From Halovulum dunhuangense (GTDB lineage Bacteria; Pseudomonadota; Alphaproteobacteria; Rhodobacterales; Rhodobacteraceae), in the NCBI RefSeq assembly GCF_013093415.1, contig NZ_JABFBC010000001.1, forward strand, positions 1-64,000: a stretch of 64,000 bases of DNA, written 5' to 3'. The notes under the pieces were generated by a model. It saw only the letters and a list, made by a program, of their open reading frames with translations. It did no database searches and had not been told where the DNA came from. The first letter of the stretch is position 1. Each line of letters starts with the position of its first letter. This document shows positions 53,096 to 62,372 of the stretch, one piece after another. The position numbers and the translations under genes were made by a program.

Positions 53096-54042
53096 CAGCG
53101 CCCGCCCCTGAGCCGCGGATCGACCCAGGCATAGGCCAGGTCGACAAGAAAGGTGACAAGGATCACCGCGAAGACCAGCAGCATGACCACGCTTTCCACG
53201 ACGATCAGGTCGCGCTGGGCGATCGCCTGGAACACCATCCGGCCCAGCCCGGGCAGGAAGAAGACATTCTCGATGATGATGGCCCCCGCCAGCAGGAACG
53301 AGAATTGCAGGCCCAGGATCGTCAGCACCGGGATCAGCGCGTTGCGCAAGGCATGGCGGCGCAGGGCCTGGCCCGGGCTCAGTCCCTTGGCGCGGGCGGT
53401 GCGCACGAAATCCTCGCCCAGCGTGTCGATCAACGCAGAACGCATGACGCGCGCCAGGATCGAGGCCTGCGGCAGCGCAAGCGCTATCGCCGGCAGCGTC
53501 AGCGCCTTCAGCCCTGCCAGCAGCCCCCCCTCCCATCCCGGGAAGCCCCCGGCCGAGAACCAGCCGAGATTGATCGCGAAGATGGCCACCAGGATCATCG
53601 CGAACCAGAAGTTGGGCACCGCGATGCCGATCTGCGTGACCCCGATGATCCCCAGATCCGCCGCCCCGCCCCGCCGGGCCGCGGCAAGGATGCCCACGGG
53701 AAAGGCGATCAGCGTGGACAGCGTCAGCGCATAGAGCGCCAGCGGCAAAGAGATCCAGAGCCGATCGGCAACCATCTCCGCGACCGGGGTGCGATAGGTG
53801 TAGGAAACTCCGAAATCCCCCCGCAGCATGCCGCCTGCCCAGTCCAGATATCGTGGCAGCAAGCCCTGATCGAGGCCAAGCTCGGCCCGCAGCGCGGCAA
53901 GCGTGTCCTCGGCCGCGTTGACCCCCAGCATCACCGCCGCGGGATCGCCGGGCACCACCTCGATGGCAAGGAAGATCACCACGCTGGCAACGCCCAGCGA
54001 GAGAAGCAGCGAAAGGAAGCGTCGGATCGCGTAGCGCAGCAT
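53095..54042 (-). CDS. Dipeptide-type ABC permease (DppB-like)
   Basis: This 315-residue inner-membrane permease has six helices. Typical features: LRYAIRRFLSLLLSLGVASVVIFLAIEVVPGDPAAVMLG at the N-terminus, FGVSYTYRTPVAEMVADRLWISLPLALYA, the coupling loop EDFVRTARAKGLSPGQALRRHALRNALIPVLTILG and FFLPGLGRMVFQAIAQRD. ATG 54042 is preferred. The longer frame runs back through the repeat element at 54124, whose box could mislead gene callers into an earlier start. Confidence 0.94.
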   Translation of the reverse strand: MLRYAIRRFLSLLLSLGVASVVIFLAIEVVPGDPAAVMLGVNAAEDTLAALRAELGLDQGLLPRYLDWAGGMLRGDFGVSYTYRTPVAEMVADRLWISLPLALYALTLSTLIAFPVGILAAARRGGAADLGIIGVTQIGIAVPNFWFAMILVAIFAINLGWFSAGGFPGWEGGLLAGLKALTLPAIALALPQASILARVMRSALIDTLGEDFVRTARAKGLSPGQALRRHALRNALIPVLTILGLQFSFLLAGAIIIENVFFLPGLGRMVFQAIAQRDLIVVESVVMLLVFAVILVTFLVDLAYAWVDPRLRGGR

Positions 54043-54123
54043 CGGGCGGCCATGGTTTCGGTCGGACCGGAGCCTAGGCCGCGCCCGCGCCAAAGCCAAG
54101 GGCGGCCATCGCCGGCCGCCCCC

Positions 54124-54166
54124 GCCTTCCACTTTCTTCAAATATCCCCGCCGGAGGCATCCGGCG
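54124..54166 (-). repeat. Hairpin-plus-box intergenic repeat, copy 2
   Basis: The 24-base box at 54124-54147 is identical to 26851-26874 except for one base. On the minus strand it is preceded by the hairpin CGCCGG-AGGCAT-CCGGCG (54149-54166), whose sequence differs from copy 1. It sits in the gap between the binding-protein gene and dppB-like gene, in the same orientation relative to transcription as copy 1. Confidence 0.7.
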
Positions 54167-54181
54167 GCGGGGCCGGGCGCG

Positions 54182-55654
54182 TCACTCGGCCCAGCGCACC
54201 TGCGTCAGGTCGTTGGCCTGCGTCGGCGAGTTCTCCCACAGCCCCTCGATCCGGGCGTTGGCGACCCCCGTCTTGGCCAGCTGGAACAGGAAGCCCACGA
54301 CGTACTGGCGGGCGATCCGGTCCTGCATGGCGCCAAGCACGACATTGCGGTCTTCGGGATTGGCCATGAACTCCAACCCGGTGTTCAGCGCCTGCATGAC
54401 CGGATCGTCATACTGGAAGTAGTAATCCGGCCTTGCATATATGCCGATGTCCAGCGGCTCGGTATGGCTCACGATGGTCAGGCCGAAGTCCTTGCCGCGG
54501 AACACCTCTTCCAGCCATTGCGCCCATTCCAGGTTGACGATCTCGGCCTCAATGCCCACGGCGCGCAGCTGGGCCGCGATGATCTCTCCGCCCCGCCGCG
54601 CGTAGGAAGGCGGCGGCAGCTTCAGCGTCGTGGTGAAGCCGTCGGGATACCCCGCCTCGGCCAGCAGCTCCTTCGCCCGTTCGGGATCATGCGCGGACAG
54701 GCCGGTCAGATCGACATAGGCCGGGTGATGCGGGGCGAAATGCGTGCCGATGGGCGTGCCGTAGCCGAACATCGCCCCGTCGATCACCGCCTGCCGGTCG
54801 ATGGCATGCGCCACCGCCTGCCGCACGCGGATATCATTGAAGGGCTCGACGCCGTTGTTCATCGACAGGATCGTCTCGCCCTCGGTCGAGCCGACAAGCA
54901 CCCTGAAGCGCGGATCCGACTCGAACTGCGCCAGGTTCTCGGGTGCGGGATAGACCGGAAAGGCGTCTATGTCGCCCGCCATCATCGCGGCGAAGGCGGC
55001 GGTCGGATCCGAGATGAACTTGAAGGTCGCACGCTCCAGCGGGGCCGGCTCACCCCAGTAGTCGGGGTTGCGGACCAGCTCGACCCGATCCCCCTGCACC
55101 CAGTCGCTGAACATGAAGGGGCCGGTGCCGACGGGCTTGGTCTGCAACGTCTCTACGTCGGAGGGGTCGATGATGACCGCGTCGCCCCAGGCCAGGTTGA
55201 ACAGGAGCGCGCCGTTCGGACGCTCCAGCGTGATCTCGACCGTCCTGTCGTCGATGACGTTCACGCTGTCGATGGCCGAGTAAAGCGCCTTCTGGGCATT
55301 CGTGGACTCGTCGGCCAGGATACGCTCGAAGGTGAATGCCACGTCGTCGGCGGTGAAGGTCGCTCCGTCATGGAACAGCACGCCCGGCCGCAGCGTGAAC
55401 GTGTAGCTGAGCCCGTCATCCGCGATTTCCCAGCTTTCGGCCAGCCCCGGATGGATCGACCCGTCGGGGCCGAAGCGCGTCAACCCCTCGTATACGTTGG
55501 CGTAGACCACCTCGTCGATCGCCGCCGCCGCGGCCGAGGTCGGATCGAGATGCGGCGGCTCGAGCTGCATGCCGATGGTGATGGATGTCTGGGCCGCTGC
55601 CGCGGACCCGAGGGCCAGCGACAGCGTGGCGGCGGCAGTGAGCATGCGGTGCAT
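54182..55654 (-). CDS. ABC transporter substrate-binding protein, family 5 (DppA/OppA type)
   Basis: This 490-residue periplasmic protein has a signal peptide (about 1-21, ending AAAAQ). Family 5 features: LEPPHLDPTSAAAAAIDEVVYANVYEGLTRF, LAESWEIADDGLSYTFTLRPGVLFHDG, TADDVAFTFERI, VGTGPFMFSDWVQGDRVELVRNPDYWG and DIRVRQAVAHAIDRQAVIDGA. Ligands in this family range from peptides to glutathione and opines; the one here is unknown. It heads a four-gene importer operon. RBS GGAAGGGGAA precedes ATG 55654. Confidence 0.95.
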   Translation of the reverse strand: MHRMLTAAATLSLALGSAAAAQTSITIGMQLEPPHLDPTSAAAAAIDEVVYANVYEGLTRFGPDGSIHPGLAESWEIADDGLSYTFTLRPGVLFHDGATFTADDVAFTFERILADESTNAQKALYSAIDSVNVIDDRTVEITLERPNGALLFNLAWGDAVIIDPSDVETLQTKPVGTGPFMFSDWVQGDRVELVRNPDYWGEPAPLERATFKFISDPTAAFAAMMAGDIDAFPVYPAPENLAQFESDPRFRVLVGSTEGETILSMNNGVEPFNDIRVRQAVAHAIDRQAVIDGAMFGYGTPIGTHFAPHHPAYVDLTGLSAHDPERAKELLAEAGYPDGFTTTLKLPPPSYARRGGEIIAAQLRAVGIEAEIVNLEWAQWLEEVFRGKDFGLTIVSHTEPLDIGIYARPDYYFQYDDPVMQALNTGLEFMANPEDRNVVLGAMQDRIARQYVVGFLFQLAKTGVANARIEGLWENSPTQANDLTQVRWAE

Positions 55655-55816
55655 CGGTGATTCCCCTTCCCTCCCCGGTCCTGCTCTCCTATCAAGCGCC
55701 GTGGGCCGCCGCATGGCAAGCCCTTGGTTGGATGGGCGGATTCAACGGTCCAGGTCGCGACTGCAAGTGACCGCGCCCGCAGGCGCACGGAGCGCCAGCA
55801 CCGAGCGGAGAAACGG

Positions 55817-56647
55817 ATGAGCGCATCGACCGGCATCAAGACCCCGACGCCCGCCGATATCCGGGCGCGAAAGGGCAAGACCCCGTTGGTCTGCCTGACC
55901 GCCTACACGACGCCCGTCGCGCGGCTGGTGGATCCGCATTGCGATATCGTGCTGGTGGGCGACAGCCTTGGCATGGTGCTGCACGGGCTTCCCTCGACGC
56001 TGGGTGTGACGATGGAGATGATGCTCCTGCACGGTCAGGCGGTCGCCCGCGGGCTGAGCCGCGCCATGCTGGTGATCGACATGCCCTTCGGCAGCTACGA
56101 GGAGGGGCCGGAGCAGGCCTTCCGCAACGCCGCCCGGCTGATGGCGGACACGGGTGCGGCCGCGGTCAAGCTGGAGGGCGGGGTCGCCATGGCCGCAACC
56201 ATCGCCTTCCTGACCGCGCGCGGGATCCCGGTGATGGCCCATGTCGGGCTGACGCCGCAGGCAATCAACACGCTGGGCGGCTACAAGGTGCAGGGCCGTG
56301 GCCCGGACGCCGACCGCGTGCTGGCCGATGCCCGCGCGGTGGCCGGGGCCGGCGCCTTTGCGGTGGTGCTGGAAAAGATCCCCTCGCCGCTTGCGGACCG
56401 CATCACGGCTGATCTGCCGGTCCCCACTATCGGCATCGGCGCCTCGGCGCGTTGCGACGGACAGGTTCTGGTGGTGGACGACATGCTGGGGCTTTTCAGC
56501 GATTTCCGACCGAAATTCGTGAAGCGCTATGCAGAGCTCGCCGAGACCGCGGATGCAGCCATCGCCCGCTACGCCGAAGAGGTCCGCACCCGCTCGTTTC
56601 CGGGGCCAGAGCACGAATTCGGCGACGAAAAGGGCAAGCCGGCATGA
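55817..56647 (+). CDS. panB: 3-methyl-2-oxobutanoate hydroxymethyltransferase
   Basis: This 276-residue TIM-barrel enzyme makes ketopantoate from alpha-ketoisovalerate, the first step of pantothenate synthesis. Motifs: [74 protein letters not shown] and [37 protein letters not shown] precedes ATG 55817. Its stop overlaps panC (ATGA). The 161-base gap to the importer gene has no clear signal. Confidence 0.97.
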   Translation: MSASTGIKTPTPADIRARKGKTPLVCLTAYTTPVARLVDPHCDIVLVGDSLGMVLHGLPSTLGVTMEMMLLHGQAVARGLSRAMLVIDMPFGSYEEGPEQAFRNAARLMADTGAAAVKLEGGVAMAATIAFLTARGIPVMAHVGLTPQAINTLGGYKVQGRGPDADRVLADARAVAGAGAFAVVLEKIPSPLADRITADLPVPTIGIGASARCDGQVLVVDDMLGLFSDFRPKFVKRYAELAETADAAIARYAEEVRTRSFPGPEHEFGDEKGKPA

Positions 56648-57501
56648 GCGTCGCGCCCCCGCCGATCATCCGCAGCGTTGCCGAGCTTCGCGCGCTGACC
56701 GCCACCTGGCACCGCGCGGGAGAGCGGATCGGCCTGGTGCCGACGATGGGGGCGCTTCATGCCGGACATCTGAGCCTGGTCGCAGCGGCGAAGGCGGCGG
56801 CCGACCGGGTGGTTGTCACGATCTTCGTCAACCCGCGCCAGTTCAACGACCCCGAGGATTACGCCCGCTACCCGAGGACCGAGGCATCCGACGCCGAAAA
56901 GCTGGCGCCGTTCGGGGTGGATGCGGTCTATGTGCCCGCGCCGGACCAGGTCTACCCGGACGGGTTTGCCACGACGGTCAGCGTTGCAGGCGTCACCGAA
57001 GGGCTGTGCGGCGCCAGTCGCCCGGGGCATTTCGACGGGGTCGCGACGGTCGTGGCCAAGTTGTTCCTGCAAAGCGGGGCCGACATCGCCTTCTTCGGAG
57101 AAAAGGACTACCAGCAGCTTCAGCTGGTGAAGCGCCTTGCGCGGGATCTGGACATCCCCATAGAGGTGGCGGGCCATCCCACCGTGCGGGAAGCTGACGG
57201 GCTGGCCCTGTCCTCGCGGAACGCGCAGCTTTCCACCTCGGCCCGGCAGATGGCCCCGGCACTCTACGCGGCGCTGGTCGGGGCCGCAGGACGGATCCGG
57301 GCTGGTGACGCGGTTCCCGGCGTGCTGGACGACACCGCGCGGCGGATAACCGCTGCCGGATATCAGCGCGTCGAGTACCTGGAACTGCGCAGCGCCCAGG
57401 GCCTGCACCCGATGATCCGGCTCGACCAGCCCGCACGGCTTCTGGTGGCGGCGTGGCTGGACGGCGTGCGGCTGATCGACAACATCGCCGTCGGCCCCTG
57501 A
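56644..57501 (+). CDS. panC: Pantothenate synthetase
   Basis: This 285-residue enzyme joins pantoate and beta-alanine with ATP through a pantoyl adenylate. Nucleotidyltransferase motifs are [15 protein letters not shown] (HxGH), [59 protein letters not shown] and the C-terminal dimer segment. It is translationally coupled to panB, forming the standard panBC operon. No panD or panE is in the window. Confidence 0.97.
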   Translation: MSVAPPPIIRSVAELRALTATWHRAGERIGLVPTMGALHAGHLSLVAAAKAAADRVVVTIFVNPRQFNDPEDYARYPRTEASDAEKLAPFGVDAVYVPAPDQVYPDGFATTVSVAGVTEGLCGASRPGHFDGVATVVAKLFLQSGADIAFFGEKDYQQLQLVKRLARDLDIPIEVAGHPTVREADGLALSSRNAQLSTSARQMAPALYAALVGAAGRIRAGDAVPGVLDDTARRITAAGYQRVEYLELRSAQGLHPMIRLDQPARLLVAAWLDGVRLIDNIAVGP

Positions 57502-57505
57502 CGCA

Positions 57506-58786
57506 TCAGCGCGGCAGAAGATCTGCCAGCGCCAGCGCCATCACCTGCGCCGATTGCACCATGTCCGCGATCCCGACCCATTCGTCGGGCTGGTGCGCCA
57601 GGTCGAGTATGCCCGGCCCGTAGGCGATGCAGTTCTTCATCCGCCCGATCCGGTCGATATGCTTCTGGTCATAGGTCCCCGGAGAGACGACATAGTCGGG
57701 GTCGGCGCCCAGAACCCGCCGGATGGCGGCGGCGACGGCCGTGACCACCGGCGCGTCGCGGTCGGTCATGGTCGGGCGCACCGAATGCATGTCGCGCAGG
57801 TCGTAGCGAAAGCCGGGGCGGCGCGCACTGATGCGTTCCAGCATCTCGGTAAATTCCGCCCGCACCTCTTCCAGTTCCTCCTCGATCAGGAAGCGGCGGT
57901 CGATCACCATGCGGCAGCTGTCGGGCACGACGGGGGCAGGAAAGCCGGTGAAGTCGCTCGGCAGTTCCTGCTGGCCGCCATGGATCGAGTTGATGTTCAG
58001 CGTCGATTGCCGCGCCCCCTCGGGCACCACCGGCATCGCGGTGCGGCGGGCGGCCAGTGCCGGGAACAGGTGTTGCTCCATCTCGGCGATGACGGCGCCC
58101 ATGTGGCGCACGGCGCAGTCGCCCAGAAACGGCATCGAGCCGTGGCCGATGCGGCCGTGGGTTTCGAGTTCCGCCCACCACACGCCACGATGGCCAAGGC
58201 AGATGCGGTCCTTGTTCAGCGGCTCGGGAATGATGACGTGCTGCACCCGGTCGGGCGTGAAATATCCCTTCTCGGCCAGCCAGGCGACGCCGCCATAGCC
58301 GCCGGTTTCCTCGTCCGCGGTGGCCGATATCTCGATCGCGCCGCGAAACTGGGGGCACAGGTCGGCAAAGACCTCGGCCGCCACGATCGATGCGGCAAGC
58401 CCGCCCTTCATGTCGCAGGCGCCCCGACCATAGACACGGCCGTCGCGGATCAGGCCCTCGAACGGGTCCACCGTCCAGCCCTGGCCCACCTCGACCACGT
58501 CGATATGCGAATTGAAATGCACGCAGGGGCCCGGCGCCGCCCCCTCGCGCCGGGCGACCAGGTTCCAGCGCGGGTAGCGGTCGCTGTCGCCGCGCGCCCC
58601 TTCCGCGCGCAGCAGCTCGACGGCAAAGCCGCGCGCCGAGAGCCGCCGCGCGAGCAGGTCGCAGATCTCGCGGTAGTTCTCGCCCGGCGGGTTGATGGTG
58701 GGCACCCGGATCAGGTCGCGGGTCAGTTCGGCGATCCCGGTCTCGCGGTGGGCGATCTCGGCGTGCAGGCGGTCGGTCAGGGCCAT
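57506..58786 (-). CDS. M20-family amidohydrolase (ArgE/DapE type)
   Basis: This 426-residue zinc peptidase/deacylase of the acetylornithine deacetylase-succinyl-diaminopimelate desuccinylase group has metal ligands in VHFNSHIDVVEVG, YGRGACDMKGGLA and TADEETGGYGG (catalytic Glu-Glu) and a C-terminal His in YDQKHIDR. The dimerisation lid domain spans about 190-310. The exact substrate is not determined by sequence. The start is ATG 58786 (GAGGAT upstream), not the ATG at 58810. It converges on panC with a gap of 4 bases. Confidence 0.9.
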   Translation of the reverse strand: MALTDRLHAEIAHRETGIAELTRDLIRVPTINPPGENYREICDLLARRLSARGFAVELLRAEGARGDSDRYPRWNLVARREGAAPGPCVHFNSHIDVVEVGQGWTVDPFEGLIRDGRVYGRGACDMKGGLAASIVAAEVFADLCPQFRGAIEISATADEETGGYGGVAWLAEKGYFTPDRVQHVIIPEPLNKDRICLGHRGVWWAELETHGRIGHGSMPFLGDCAVRHMGAVIAEMEQHLFPALAARRTAMPVVPEGARQSTLNINSIHGGQQELPSDFTGFPAPVVPDSCRMVIDRRFLIEEELEEVRAEFTEMLERISARRPGFRYDLRDMHSVRPTMTDRDAPVVTAVAAAIRRVLGADPDYVVSPGTYDQKHIDRIGRMKNCIAYGPGILDLAHQPDEWVGIADMVQSAQVMALALADLLPR

Positions 58787-58891
58787 CGGATCCTCTTTCT
58801 CGGGGACCATCTTCCGCGCCAGCCGAAGCGGCTGTCAAACATTCCCTTCGGCGCCCGCCCGCGCTATGTGCGGGGCAAGGGAGGACCGTCC

Positions 58892-59548
58892 ATGTCGCTT
58901 GCAGAAATCACGTCCCGCATCCGCAAGGCCGAACAGGCCGCAGGCCGTGCCGAGGGGTCGGTCCGGCTGATCGCGGTGTCGAAGGTGCAGCCTCTCGATC
59001 GGATCGAGGCGGTGCTGGACCAGGGCCACCGCCTGTTCGGCGAGAACCGGGTGCAGGAGGCCGCCGGCAAGTGGCCCGATTTCCGCGCGCGTCACAACGG
59101 AGTCGAGGTGCACCTGATCGGCCCCTTGCAGTCCAACAAGGTCAAACAGGCGATGGACCTGTTCGAGGCGATCCATTCCGTGGACCGCGAGAAGCTGGCG
59201 CGCAGGATCGCCGACGAGGCGCAGGCGCGCGGCGCCTGCCCGGAGCTGTTCATCCAGGTCAACACCGGCGAAGAGCAGCAGAAAGCGGGGGTGATGCCCG
59301 CCGAGGTGGACGGCTTCGTCGCCGCCTGCCGCGCGATGGATCTGCCGGTGCGGGGCCTGATGTGCATTCCGCCGGTCGAGGAAGAACCAGCGCTGCATTT
59401 CGCTTTGCTGGCGAAATTCGCCGCCCGCAACGGACTCGACGGACTGTCGATGGGCATGAGCGGCGATTTCGAGAGCGCGATCGCGCTGGGCGCGACCCAT
59501 GTGCGCGTCGGCTCGGCCATCTTCGGCGAACGGGTGAAACCCGCGTGA
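58892..59548 (+). CDS. yggS: PLP homeostasis protein (YggS/PLPBP)
   Basis: This 218-residue single-domain PLP-binding TIM barrel keeps free pyridoxal phosphate in balance. The PLP lysine is in IAVSKVQP. Other hallmarks are LFGENRVQEAAGKW, HLIGPLQSNKVKQAM, IHSVDREKLA, LFIQVNTGEEQQKAG, RGLMCIPP and LSMGMSGDFESAIALGATHVRVGSAIFGER. RBS GGGAGG lies upstream of ATG 58892. It is divergent from the M20 gene and converges on the antiporter gene. Confidence 0.95.
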   Translation: MSLAEITSRIRKAEQAAGRAEGSVRLIAVSKVQPLDRIEAVLDQGHRLFGENRVQEAAGKWPDFRARHNGVEVHLIGPLQSNKVKQAMDLFEAIHSVDREKLARRIADEAQARGACPELFIQVNTGEEQQKAGVMPAEVDGFVAACRAMDLPVRGLMCIPPVEEEPALHFALLAKFAARNGLDGLSMGMSGDFESAIALGATHVRVGSAIFGERVKPA

Positions 59549-59567
59549 CCGCCAGTCAGGCGGTCAC
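59545..59567. terminator. Convergent hairpin at yggS/antiporter stops
   Basis: GTGACCGCC-agtca-GGCGGTCAC is a perfect 9-bp stem with a 5-base loop. The yggS stop TGA is in the left arm and the antiporter stop (TCA on the plus strand) is in the loop. There is no T run. It is probably a bidirectional terminator or 3'-end protector. Confidence 0.55.
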
Positions 59568-60485
59568 GGCAAGATAGCCCAGATAGGCCCCGTAGGCGGC
59601 CAGCATCGCGATCCCCTCGCCCCGCGTGATCTTCCAGCCCGTCCGGGTGAACAGGAACATCGCCGCGGTTGCAGCCAGCACGACCCAGATGTCGAAGCGG
59701 ATGATCTCGTCCGGCACGTCGAGCGGGATGACGACACCCACGGTCCCGAGAATGCCGAGGATGTTGTAGATGTTGCTGCCGACCACGTTGCCGAAGGCGA
59801 TGTCGGCCTGCTTGCGGATCGCCGCGACCAGAGTCGTCACCAGTTCGGGAAGCGAGGTGCCGATCGCCACAACGGTCAGGCCGATCACCGTCTCGCTGAC
59901 GCCCAGGGTGGTCGCGATGTCGATGGCGGCGGCCACCAGCCAGCGCGCGCCCAGGATCACAAGCACAAGACCGACGACGAAAAACAGCAGGCTGCGCCAG
60001 ATCGGCCCGCCCTCGAAACTTTCCGCGCCTTCGGGATCGGGGGCGTTGCGCTCCTGCCGGTAGGCGACGAACAGGTATCCGGCCAGGCCCAGCAACAGAC
60101 CCATGCCGGCCAGTCGTCCAAGGCCATCCACCAGCACGATCAGGAACAGTGCCAGCGTGGCCAGCCCCAGCGCCGGTCCGTCACGCCGGAAGGCACGCCC
60201 GTCGACATGGACCGGCGCGATCGCCGCGGCGACGCCAAGGATCAGCAGGATGTTGGCGATGTTGCTGCCGACGACATTGCCAACCGCGATGCCGGGCGAG
60301 CCGGAGAACCCCGCCTGAAGGCTGGTCACGAGCTCTGGCGCCGAGGTGCCGAAGCCGACCAGCGTCAGGCCGATCAGCAGCGGCGACAGGCCCAGCCGGG
60401 TCGCTATTGCCACGGCGCCGCGCACCAGAAGATCGCCTCCGATGACAAGCGCAACGAACCCTGCGAGAAACAGGATATAAGTCAT
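59556..60485 (-). CDS. Calcium/sodium antiporter (CaCA, YrbG family)
   Basis: This 309-residue inner-membrane exchanger has about ten helices. The two inverted alpha-repeats are clear: VGFGTSAPELVTSLQAGFSG...GNVVGSNIANILLILG near residue 45 and AIGTSLPELVTTLVAAIRK...GNVVGSNIYNILGILG near 205. The acidic and Asn/Ser ion-binding residues are intact, so activity is expected. The cation pair (Ca2+ or K+ versus Na+ or H+) cannot be fixed from sequence alone. Confidence 0.95.
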   Translation of the reverse strand: MTYILFLAGFVALVIGGDLLVRGAVAIATRLGLSPLLIGLTLVGFGTSAPELVTSLQAGFSGSPGIAVGNVVGSNIANILLILGVAAAIAPVHVDGRAFRRDGPALGLATLALFLIVLVDGLGRLAGMGLLLGLAGYLFVAYRQERNAPDPEGAESFEGGPIWRSLLFFVVGLVLVILGARWLVAAAIDIATTLGVSETVIGLTVVAIGTSLPELVTTLVAAIRKQADIAFGNVVGSNIYNILGILGTVGVVIPLDVPDEIIRFDIWVVLAATAAMFLFTRTGWKITRGEGIAMLAAYGAYLGYLAVTA

Positions 60486-60576
60486 GATGATATGGTTCCC
60501 TGCCGGCCAGTCCTTGCGTTGCGGCCACAGGTAGGCGCGCCCCCTGCATGCCGCAAGGGAAGGCCGCAGAAATGTC

Positions 60577-61086
60577 TCACCCCTTGACGATCAGCCGGTC
60601 GGCATGGCGCAGGCGGTTCACGATCCACAGCAGGTCGGGCAGCGCGAAGGCGACGCAACCTGCGGTCGGGTGGCGCGGCTTGCGCCAGACATGCACGAAG
60701 ATGGCCGACCCCCGGCCTTTTTCGGCATATGGCCAGTTCCAGTCGGTCAGCAGGACGACATCGTAAAGCGGGTCGCGCCGCCGAAGCCGCTCGGTGCCAT
60801 AGGGATGGTCGGGCGCGCCGGGCAGGTAGTGGTTGTAGTCCGGGTCGCGCGGATCGTCGGACCAGCGGTCAAAGGCGCCGATGGGCCGCGCCCAGTCGGG
60901 CAGCAGGCTGCGCGCGATCCGGTCGGGACGGTAGAGCAGGCCCACGAAGCCGTGCACGCCCGCGGGCGTCGCGCCATCGCCCTCGCGCTTGTCCCGGGTG
61001 ATGCCGCCGCGCCCAACGGCGCAGGAAAGGCTGCGGCCGCGGAACCGCGCGCCCCGCGCGGTCACGACCAGGTCCTGCGCCCTCAT
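60577..61086 (-). CDS. L,D-transpeptidase-family protein (YkuD-like)
   Basis: This 169-residue protein has a YkuD-type catalytic stretch SAIFVHVWRKPRHPTAGCVAFALPDL with conserved His and Cys (HxnTxGCVA), and an N-terminal SLSCAVGRGGITRDKREGDGATPAG. The family cross-links or anchors to peptidoglycan. No signal peptide is obvious, so it may be cytoplasmic or exported otherwise. Members of this short subgroup have also been annotated as hypothetical L,D-transpeptidase catalytic-domain proteins. The start overlaps the ribA stop (ATGA). Confidence 0.88.
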   Translation of the reverse strand: MRAQDLVVTARGARFRGRSLSCAVGRGGITRDKREGDGATPAGVHGFVGLLYRPDRIARSLLPDWARPIGAFDRWSDDPRDPDYNHYLPGAPDHPYGTERLRRRDPLYDVVLLTDWNWPYAEKGRGSAIFVHVWRKPRHPTAGCVAFALPDLLWIVNRLRHADRLIVKG

Positions 61087-62162
61087 AGCAGATGCCCCGA
61101 CTTGCGGGCCTTGGTGGCCAGGTAATGCGCGTTCTCGGGCGTATGCCCTGCCTTGAGCGCCACCCGCTCGACCACGCGCACGCCCTGCCCCTCCATCCGG
61201 GCCACCTTGGCGGGGTTGTTCGTCATCAGCCGGACGGACGTGACGCCCATCGCCTTCAGCATCTCGGCCCCGATGCGGAAATCGCGCTCGTCATCCTCGA
61301 AGCCCAGGCGATGGTTCGCCTCGACCGTGTCGAAACCCTGATCCTGAAGCGCATAGGCCCGCATCTTGTTGGCAAGCCCGATGCCTCGCCCTTCCTGGTT
61401 GAGATACAGCAGGATGCCCGCGCCCGCTGTCGCGATGCGGTCCAGGGCGGCGGCAAGCTGCGGGCCGCAGTCGCATTTCAGGCTGCCGATCACGTCGCCG
61501 GTGAAACAGGCCGAATGAAGTCGCGCCAGCACCGGGCCCGGACGCGCGGGCGAGCCGATCTCGACCGCGTAATGCTCTTCCGATCCGTCGGCCGGGCGGA
61601 ACACCCGCACCCGCCCAAGCTTCGACACGCCCAGCGGTACCCGCGCCGCCGCCACTTCCCGCAGGCCGAACGGCACAAGCGCGTGTTGGGCCAGGTCCAG
61701 CACCGTCAGGTCATGCGCACGCGCAAGCGCCTCGGCGTCGGCATGCGGCAGCACAAGGGCGGCGGGCAGCAGCCGCGCCTCCTTGCAAAGGGCGATGGCC
61801 GTGCGGTGCAGGGCAGCATCGCCGCCGCGCAGCACCTGGAACGGCCCCTTCATGGGGTAGTCCAGGTCGCGCGCGGGGTCCGCGACCGACCGGATCCAGC
61901 CGCAATCCGCATCGCCGGGAACCAGCATGCGGGCCAGATCGTCGTCATAGGCCGGCGCGTGCAACGTCTCGGCCCGCCAGCTGGTGATCGCCAGCTCAGG
62001 CGTGCCAAGCGAGCGCAAGGCCGACAGCCGATCGGGCGTTACACCTTCCGCGGCCAGCACCAGAGCCGCGCCGCCCGGGCCGCGCAGCACCGCGACCGCG
62101 CCGATCCGCAGGTCGGACCGCGCCCGCGCCACCCTTTCGGCAATCGTGAGATCGAGCCCCAC
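61083..62162 (-). CDS. ribA: GTP cyclohydrolase II with N-terminal extension
   Basis: This 359-residue enzyme performs the first step of riboflavin synthesis. The C-terminal 200 residues are the cyclohydrolase: the zinc site ARLHSACFTGDVIGSLKCDCGPQL, the catalytic segment LLYLNQEGRGIGLANKMRAYALQDQG and VRLMTNNPAKV. The N-terminal 160 residues are not a DHBP synthase (RibB) domain and are not recognised; such extended RibA forms occur in Rhodobacteraceae. GTG 62162 is preferred (AAAGGG 7 bases upstream) over TTG 62228. It is coupled to the L,D-transpeptidase gene. Confidence 0.93.
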   Translation of the reverse strand: MGLDLTIAERVARARSDLRIGAVAVLRGPGGAALVLAAEGVTPDRLSALRSLGTPELAITSWRAETLHAPAYDDDLARMLVPGDADCGWIRSVADPARDLDYPMKGPFQVLRGGDAALHRTAIALCKEARLLPAALVLPHADAEALARAHDLTVLDLAQHALVPFGLREVAAARVPLGVSKLGRVRVFRPADGSEEHYAVEIGSPARPGPVLARLHSACFTGDVIGSLKCDCGPQLAAALDRIATAGAGILLYLNQEGRGIGLANKMRAYALQDQGFDTVEANHRLGFEDDERDFRIGAEMLKAMGVTSVRLMTNNPAKVARMEGQGVRVVERVALKAGHTPENAHYLATKARKSGHLL

Positions 62163-62372
62163 CCGCGCGCCCTTTCGCGACACCGGCACGACCGCCCGCG
62201 CCGCAGGCCGTCTGTGCCGATCTTTCAAATCATTTCAGAGCTATATCCCGGCCTCGGGGAAAATGAAACAAAGCGCACGCGCGACACACTTGCGCGTGAG
62301 ACCGGGTGCAATCGCGTTGTCGGCCCGCCTGCTCCGGCGCAGTTATGGCGCATCACAGCCCCGGAGCACGAG

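Noticed and set aside
54043-54141. Upstream start of the DppB-like permease inside the repeat box
   Set aside because: It adds a 33-residue Arg/Gly/Pro-rich stretch before the typical LRYAIRRF start. The GGAAGG of the repeat box makes it look attractive but it is not the family N-terminus.
62163-62228. TTG at 62228 as start of ribA
   Set aside because: The extra 22 residues are basic and non-conserved in character, with no ribosome site; GTG 62162 has AAAGGG at good spacing.
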